The notes beneath the pieces are model-generated. The model was not told where the DNA came from, made no database searches, and was given only the letters and a program-made list of their open reading frames with translations. From Trametes villosa (Eukaryota > Basidiomycota > Agaricomycetes > Polyporales > Polyporaceae): a DNA stretch of 24,792 nt. A program made the translations under genes and the position numbers. This document shows, piece by piece, positions 19,807 to 24,792 of this stretch (the first letter of the stretch is position 1; every line of letters begins with the position of its first letter). The DNA lies in assembly GCA_002964805.2 (NCBI GenBank), contig PUDQ02000108.1, positions 1-24,792 of the forward strand, written 5' to 3'.

Positions 19807-20213
19807 GCGGATATGTCAGGTACGTCCAGCACAGCTGAGCGGGCTGGTGGGAGGATTCGGGGGTGCGGAACGTGGGGGAGTGAGGACGCAAGGACGTGAG
19901 AATGCGAGAACACGAGGACACGAGGACGCGAGAATGCGAGGACGCGAGGACACGAGAACGCGAGGACGCGAGGACGCAAGTGGGGAGCAGGGGAGCAAAA
20001 ACCGAGCGGGGAGCGCGAACGGAGAGCGCGCAGCTGGACGCGAGCGGGAACAGGGGCGCAAGCGGGGGACGGGGGTGCAAGCGGGGGCGCATGGGGGCGT
20101 GCGGTGGCTCGTGAGCCGTTTTGAGACCATTGTGAGAATAGCATGTATTATTGTGAAATCGGATGTATTATGTGGACGTGAATCCGCGATATGAGAACAG
20201 ATGGGACCCTGTA
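19807..20213. other. Intergenic stretch before the Gypsy LTR
   Basis: This 407-bp stretch contains the 8-bp tandem repeat at 19882-19977, then purine-rich sequence with further short GGGGCGCA-like repeats up to about 20100. No gene was recognised. Open frames here come from the repeat. Confidence 0.6.
19882..19977 (+). repeat. 12-unit, 8-bp minisatellite (GAGRAYRC)
   Basis: Twelve contiguous 8-bp units occur, with consensus GAGRAYRC (GAGGACGC, GAGAATGC, GAGAACAC and so on). One unit starts AAGGACGT. There are no insertions between units. Confidence 0.92.
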
Positions 20214-20251
20214 TGTAACGACCCTCCGCGGTCGTTACGGGTTCTTGTAGG

Positions 20252-20306
20252 ACATAGCGCTAGTTGCGCTATGTCGCGATCAGTACCTAGCGCTAGTTGC
20301 GCTAGG
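20252..20306 (+). repeat. Twin LTR hairpins with identical loop
   Basis: ACATAGCGC-tagtt-GCGCTATGT (20252-20274) and CCTAGCGC-tagtt-GCGCTAGG (20286-20306) share the loop and the inner stem. They are separated by 11 bases, close to the start of the LTR. They could be paired protein-binding or RNA-structure sites. Confidence 0.8.
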
Positions 20307-20605
20307 ATAAGATACCGCGTAGATATCATGTCGTAGATAGACGCGTACGACGTGCGGGTATTCGGAGCCCGCGCGTCTGGTGAGGGCAGCCTTCTACAAC
20401 TGCCCCACCATCTCCCGAGTACGCCGAGCCCTAATAGAGCCCGGACCAGAGTACTTGGAGACTGCGGGCATCAGAAGTGCCCGACACCCATGAGTTTTAC
20501 ACTTTTTTACTCTTACCGTGTTAGAATCGCCCGATTTGGGGCTCGACGTGCAACCACGTCATCGAACTCTAATCCCCTAGCAACCCCCATCCGCATCCAG
20601 CAAGA

Positions 20606-23600
20606 ATGAGCCACCACAGCTCAAACAACCCCACGGACCCGCGAACTCTGCGGGCCTCGACTTCTACCTCGAACCAACCCACCCGCGCTGAGTTCAGCGC
20701 GGGTCAACCCGCCACGTCACTCCCTCGGTCTACAGAGGGCGAGGGTGGACCCTCGATACCACAATCAGTGGTATCCGGCGGCTTAGATGACACCACGAAC
20801 TCTACTAGGGGTCGTGCAACTGCCAGCGTGCATGCTGGACGACCAGCTTCAGAACAAGCAGGCCCGTCACGACGATCGGGCTCCGCTGCGAGCTCGCTTA
20901 ACAGTCGGAGTCTTGCCAACATTGGGCAAGACTGGCAGGATCTGCGTGAAGGACGCTCGCAGCAGTTGGCCGCGAGCTCATCAGTGCCGGCGGCACCGGC
21001 ACTGAACCTTGCGCCGTTGCGCATGGTAGTTCGGGAATCAAAGAAACGATTCCGTCTGCTGCAGAAGCAGATACTCGAGGCAGAAAACGAGACGAACCTC
21101 GCTCTGCAGTCCGCATTAGCGGAATTAGGCCTAGGTGACCTAATGGACGAAGAAGACGAGGAGGACCTTACCGCTCGCGCTATAGCGGTAAGTGAGGATG
21201 CCGATGCAGGGCACCACATTCATCAGCCTATCGTGGCTGGTGAGGATGAAAGCGACGAGTTGCCTATGACAAGGGCAACCATAGACACACATATCAGCTC
21301 AGCTGCTGATCCGCAAATGGAGAACTTCGCGGATGATCGCGAAGTAGAGGATCCACTATTGGATCCTCGCCAGCGTATCGTCGCTGGCCGGATTGAACGA
21401 CTGAGTCGTGCGGGGCTGTATGATCCACCGCACACGACGGCGCAACTGCCGCCGTCCTCATCAACCCGTCGAACTGGCGATGCACAGAATACCGTTCCTA
21501 CTCGGCACGTGGCAGTCGATCATCCGCAAGGCTCGACTAGGGCTGCGCACGTCGCGCAGCCAATTCCATCCTCGCCCAGCGATTATCCCGCTGAGCCTAT
21601 GTCTGCGTCCCAAGGACCCGCGTACCGTCAAGAACGGCCGCCTGGACTATGGGACTGGAAACACCCTCGACGCTCAATGGGAGCGTCTGCATATTACGGA
21701 GGATTACCTCCTATGCAGCCAGTGGAAACTACGGAACCGCTGGCATACACGGGGCCTATAGTAGGGCCTCGTGATGGTGTAACGATCAGCCGTCTCGTAC
21801 GGATGATAGATGAGATGGTCGGATCACCTCCAGAGGGTGATCCCCCTGCGTACTTGAAGGTGGCGAAACTTGCGCCACCCAAGACGTACGAAGGGAAAGA
21901 CGATCTCGATGCACTCGAGGTATGGCTGCGAGGCCTCCTCGAGTACTTCAACACGTTGAGGATCACGGGTCCTAGGATGGACCGTGACCGTGTCCGAATA
22001 TTGGGCACTGCACTTAGCGGTGATGCCGCTACGTGGTTCTACAACACTATACAGTCTCCGTCGCGCAATAAGCGCGACTGGATATTCGAGGAGGCTGTAA
22101 TAGCCCTCTATCGCAGATTCATCCATAAGGATTTGAATCTGCTGGCGGAGCAACAATATGCTTCGCTGGTTTACCGCTCCAGTGACAGAGGGGTCGCAGC
22201 TCTATATGAGAAGCTGCTGTACATATCCGAACGGATGTGGGAAAAGCCTACGCCCTTCCAATTGCGTAGGAAGTTCATTGAGGCGTTACCCGAAGACATC
22301 GAGTATCTACTTACCGTTGTGAACGGTATGTCACCTCAAGAACACGACTTGGCACAATTGTACCAAGTTGCTCAAGATATTGAGCAGAAGTCGCGTGCTA
22401 TGCGGCTTCGGAAATTAGCTCGCGATCCTTCGCGAGCACATACAATACCGAACACCGGTGCTAAGCCGACGGTAGAGGCACGCCCGCAACGAGGAGTGCG
22501 TAATGTACTTAGGAAGCCAACGGCTTCGGCTTCCCGTAGTAATAATATTACGATACATAAAGCTACTACTGGCTTTAAACGCCCTTCGACAGATGTGCAA
22601 GGTGGTTCGGTACCGCGTCAGCCTGGCGCGGTGCAGCAATCCGCGTCAACTGCGCGGATTGATAAGACTCAGAAAGCACCTCTTAAGTGCTATTCCTGTG
22701 GTCAAATAGGCCACTTCGCGAGCGACGCGAAATGTCCCAACTACGGGAAGAAATCCGCCACAGTACAGCGGATGTTCGCTCAGCGTGTCATCGACAACAC
22801 GTCGGACAACGGCAACGAGCCGTCTACACAGCAAGATGTTGCCGACGATAACGCGGCAACTCATCCCGAGGATCAAGAGCCTGAACCCGAGGCTCTTGTG
22901 GATAACCCAGACGACAACGGAGAATATCCGTTGTCAGACTATGGTCTGGAAGGATCTCAGTATGATCCTGACGAGGATCATTACGCATCTCCTGGAGAGG
23001 GAGATGCAGATGAATACTTCATTGCGATGCGTATTGCACCGCTAGAAGAGGCCGAATGTGAGCCTCTTCGGTTACACACCATGGCGGTTGCACCCACGCG
23101 AGGGTACAAGCAGGCCTGGCTATACGACAATAAGATACGTTGTATAGACGATCCCGCGGCGCAACCTGTGCACACGCTCCAGGCCCAGCGCACGTTATGC
23201 GCTGAGATCACAATCAATAAGGTCACAGCTCTGGCCTTATTCGATTCGGGCTGCACAACCGATTCGATTACGCCAGAGTTGGCGTATTTGAGTCGCGCAG
23301 ATCGTATCGATCTGGCGCAGCCTGTAGGGCTGCAATTGGGAACCAAGGGCAGCAAGACGCGCATCAACTATGGTGCGCAAGCAGAGCTCAAGGTGGGCTC
23401 TGTGAATACTACGCAATATTTTGACGTAGTAGGCATCGATAAGTACGATGTCGTATTGGGAACTACCTTCTGCAGGAAGCATGGAGTAATCCTAGACTTC
23501 CGTGCAGGCACGGTAGTAATCAACGGCAAAAGTTTGCCGTTGTTCGATCCTGAGGTTTCGACGACTGCGAAACCCGAACCCAAGAAATGGGTTCCTCGAT

Positions 23601-23635
23601 TCCAATTCGAAGGTACTGCTAAACCTAAGCAGTAG
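20606..23635 (+). CDS. Gypsy gag and aspartic protease polyprotein
   Basis: One frame of 1009 codons starts at the ATG at 20606. Residues 1-240 are disordered and polar. About 410-600 form a capsid-like helical domain (ALEVWLRGLLEYF, ALSGDAATWFY, AVIALYRRFIHKDL, FIEALPEDI). A zinc knuckle is at C695, C698, H703 and C710, giving spacing CX2CX4HX6C instead of the usual HX4C. An acidic linker follows. The retropepsin-like protease has its catalytic motif as LFDSGCTTDS with D880, and the later YDVVLGTTFCRKHGV block. Gag packages element RNA into cytoplasmic particles, and the protease cuts the polyprotein. The frame ends TAG and the pol frame continues in register, so pol may be made by stop-codon read-through. 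No frameshift was seen in this gene. Confidence 0.88.
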   Translation: MSHHSSNNPTDPRTLRASTSTSNQPTRAEFSAGQPATSLPRSTEGEGGPSIPQSVVSGGLDDTTNSTRGRATASVHAGRPASEQAGPSRRSGSAASSLNSRSLANIGQDWQDLREGRSQQLAASSSVPAAPALNLAPLRMVVRESKKRFRLLQKQILEAENETNLALQSALAELGLGDLMDEEDEEDLTARAIAVSEDADAGHHIHQPIVAGEDESDELPMTRATIDTHISSAADPQMENFADDREVEDPLLDPRQRIVAGRIERLSRAGLYDPPHTTAQLPPSSSTRRTGDAQNTVPTRHVAVDHPQGSTRAAHVAQPIPSSPSDYPAEPMSASQGPAYRQERPPGLWDWKHPRRSMGASAYYGGLPPMQPVETTEPLAYTGPIVGPRDGVTISRLVRMIDEMVGSPPEGDPPAYLKVAKLAPPKTYEGKDDLDALEVWLRGLLEYFNTLRITGPRMDRDRVRILGTALSGDAATWFYNTIQSPSRNKRDWIFEEAVIALYRRFIHKDLNLLAEQQYASLVYRSSDRGVAALYEKLLYISERMWEKPTPFQLRRKFIEALPEDIEYLLTVVNGMSPQEHDLAQLYQVAQDIEQKSRAMRLRKLARDPSRAHTIPNTGAKPTVEARPQRGVRNVLRKPTASASRSNNITIHKATTGFKRPSTDVQGGSVPRQPGAVQQSASTARIDKTQKAPLKCYSCGQIGHFASDAKCPNYGKKSATVQRMFAQRVIDNTSDNGNEPSTQQDVADDNAATHPEDQEPEPEALVDNPDDNGEYPLSDYGLEGSQYDPDEDHYASPGEGDADEYFIAMRIAPLEEAECEPLRLHTMAVAPTRGYKQAWLYDNKIRCIDDPAAQPVHTLQAQRTLCAEITINKVTALALFDSGCTTDSITPELAYLSRADRIDLAQPVGLQLGTKGSKTRINYGAQAELKVGSVNTTQYFDVVGIDKYDVVLGTTFCRKHGVILDFRAGTVVINGKSLPLFDPEVSTTAKPEPKKWVPRFQFEGTAKPKQ

Positions 23636-23666
23636 GACAACATAGCGAGTTCCACAAGAGTGGAAC
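23614..23666 (+). promoter_or_regulatory. Hairpins around the gag UAG codon
   Basis: TACTGCT-aaaccta-AGCAGTA (23614-23634) overlaps the first two bases of the UAG at 23633-23635. GTTCCAC-aaga-GTGGAAC (23649-23666) begins 13 nt after the stop. A structure shortly downstream of UAG is the layout used for read-through in some retroelements. Because hairpins occur throughout this element, the position alone is weak evidence. Confidence 0.4.
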
Positions 23667-24792
23667 CTCCCCACTCTCGTTACGACAAGTCCGGAGGGTC
23701 GTCAGGAGGGGGAGGGAACGGTGTAGAAACCGTTAGAATTCCTAAACGACACCAAGGGCGAGCCAAAGATAGCTCGCCGCCAAACATTGGCGAGAAATCC
23801 ATTCCGACGATGCATTCGTCGCGAGGTCCTAGAAGGGACAAGTATGGGTATGAGGACCCATACGGCATCAATGAGCTCTTGGACAAGATAGCCAAGGAGC
23901 AGTGGGAAGACGAACAGATCCGACGAACCCACGCTGGGTTCGTCATGGACGAGGAAGAGGAGGAGCTGAAAGCTCTTTGTGACCGCTGGTATGCGGCCAC
24001 CGAGGACATTATGCGTCCTGCGCCGGAGCATCTCCCGCCGTTCCGGGAGATCAACCACCATATCCCGCTCATCGATGAAGCGAAGAAATATTGCTATCAT
24101 CTCCCACGTTGCGCGGACGTGGTGAAGCCAGAGCTCATAGCGAAAATCAATCGCTATGTGAAGGCAGGCTGGTGGCGACCGGTAACGGTCACGCAAGCAG
24201 CGCCTCTGCTATGCGTTGCCAAGAAGAATGGCAAGCTGCGCACCGTACTCGATGCGCGACAATGAAACCAGAACACGGTGCACGATCTGACACCGTTTCC
24301 GGATCAAGACCAGATCCGGATGGACGTTGCTCGAGCGAAGTATCGCTCGAAGATTGATCTGTCCGACGCCTACAAACAGATCCGCATAGTTGCGGAGGAC
24401 GTGTGGAAGACCGCGTTCGCGACGCCTTACGGGACGTTCGTGAGCGAGGTCATGCAACAGGGCGACACCAACGCCCCGTCCACGTTCCAACGTCTCATGA
24501 CAGCCATATTTCGTGACTGTATCGGAAGGTTCGTCCATGTGTATTTGGACGACATTTTCGTATTTTCGGACTCCAAGGAGGAGCACGAAGAACACTTAAG
24601 GATAGTGTTCGAAAAGCTTCGAGAGGCGAAGCTTTTCCTAAGCCGCAGCAAGTGCGACTTATACTCCAAAGACTTGGATTGCCTCGGTCACCGAATAGAT
24701 GACAAGGGACTACACGCCGATACGGACAAGATGAGCCGTATCCGGAACTGGCAGACACCTCGCTCGTATAACGAGGTGCAGCGGTTCCTCGG
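23636..24792 (+). pseudogene. Gypsy reverse transcriptase region, in-frame TGA, incomplete
   Basis: It continues in the gag frame directly after the UAG, starting with a Gly/Ser-rich linker. The reverse transcriptase begins around 24060. VAKKNGKLRTVLDARQ is followed at once by TGA (24263-24265), after which the same frame carries YRSKIDLSDAYKQIRI, AFATPYGTF, QQGDTNAPSTFQRLM and the catalytic YLDDIFVFS (24542-24568). DCLGHRIDDKGLHADTDKM and EVQRFLG then run off the window. Relatives have a sense codon (as I recall, arginine) at the TGA, so one C-to-T change in CGA would explain it, but this is inference. RNase H and integrase are not visible. The enzyme would copy element RNA to DNA; this copy is probably inactive. 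Confidence 0.85.

Larger units (their letters stand above)
20215..24778 (+). repeat. Dense array of perfect short hairpins across the Gypsy element
   Basis: I located 46 inverted repeats with perfect arms of at least 7 bp and loops of 2-12 nt. Examples with arm length: 20215-20238 (9), 20252-20274 (9), 20681-20704 (11), 20981-21005 (10), 21324-21345 (8), 21347-21368 (9), 21369-21388 (7), 22637-22661 (9), 22913-22935 (9), 23521-23542 (10), 23922-23944 (10) and 24611-24637 (11). They cover the LTR, leader, gag, protease and reverse transcriptase. Many more have 5-6 bp arms. Confidence 0.9.
20214..24792 (+). mobile_element. Ty3/Gypsy LTR retrotransposon, 5' part, truncated by window
   Basis: The LTR probably starts TGTAACGACC at 20214. 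The end of the LTR and the primer-binding site could not be fixed, because the 3' LTR is outside the window. A gag-protease frame (20606-23635) and a reverse-transcriptase frame (23636 onward, same frame) follow. RNase H, integrase and 3' LTR would lie beyond 24792. Two in-frame stop codons (UAG 23633-23635 and TGA 24263-24265) separate the parts. The whole element is packed with short perfect hairpins. Confidence 0.85.

Noticed and set aside
20537..20550. TGGGGCTCGACGTG as the primer-binding site of the Gypsy element
   Set aside because: It starts with TGG, but the preceding bases do not give a normal LTR end and the 3' LTR is not available to confirm it.
21294..23674. Numerous short minus-strand frames inside the Gypsy element
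   Set aside because: They overlap the clear plus-strand gag-protease gene. Their number probably reflects base composition and the inverted repeats.

Overview
This window looks like a transposon-rich, probably heterochromatic stretch of a mushroom-forming basidiomycete (Agaricomycetes) genome. The evidence is many 45-70 nt introns with GTRNGT...YAG borders, Tnp2-type CACTA and KDZ transposases with CxC5/CxC6 cysteine clusters, a BED-finger hAT relic and a Ty3/Gypsy element. No clear single-copy host gene, tRNA, rRNA or CRISPR was seen.

Layout: (1) 84-810, minus strand: the 5' half of a hAT gene, cut inside its zinc finger. (2) 1212-3634 and 15186-15978, plus strand: one Tnp2/CACTA transposase gene, split in two by an insertion and carrying a nonsense codon and two frameshifts. 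(3) 3635-15176: the inserted 11,542-bp element, with 101-bp terminal inverted repeats and a 9-bp target duplication GCAAGATCC. It carries a KDZ-type transposase (14883-12761, minus) and two passenger genes (6625-8219 plus; 9973-8558 minus) that share an IARxC cysteine/histidine cluster. It also holds a 1.75-kb GC-rich minisatellite. (4) 3734-6371: a 2.6-kb fold-back element with inverted arms of about 840 bp, nested in the left inverted repeat of the KDZ element. (5) 16191-17106 and 17393-19806: two more plus-strand transposon-type genes; the second has two frameshifts. (6) 20214-24792: the 5' part of a Ty3/Gypsy retrotransposon (start of LTR, gag-protease, reverse transcriptase), running off the window.

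The insertions can be put in order. The CACTA gene was there first and the KDZ element landed in it. If the KDZ element and one copy of the duplication are removed, the reading frame is restored exactly across a conserved Tnp2 motif. The fold-back element later split the KDZ inverted repeat. The KDZ genes look largely intact, while the CACTA gene and the 17393 gene are decayed, which agrees with this order.

The most unusual signal is in the Gypsy element. From the first base pairs of the LTR to the window edge it is packed with perfect short hairpins. I located 46 with arms of 7-11 bp and loops of 2-12 nt in about 4.6 kb, where roughly 3 would be expected by chance. They run through the LTR and through coding sequence, often back to back, and I did not see this pattern by eye in the other genes of the window.
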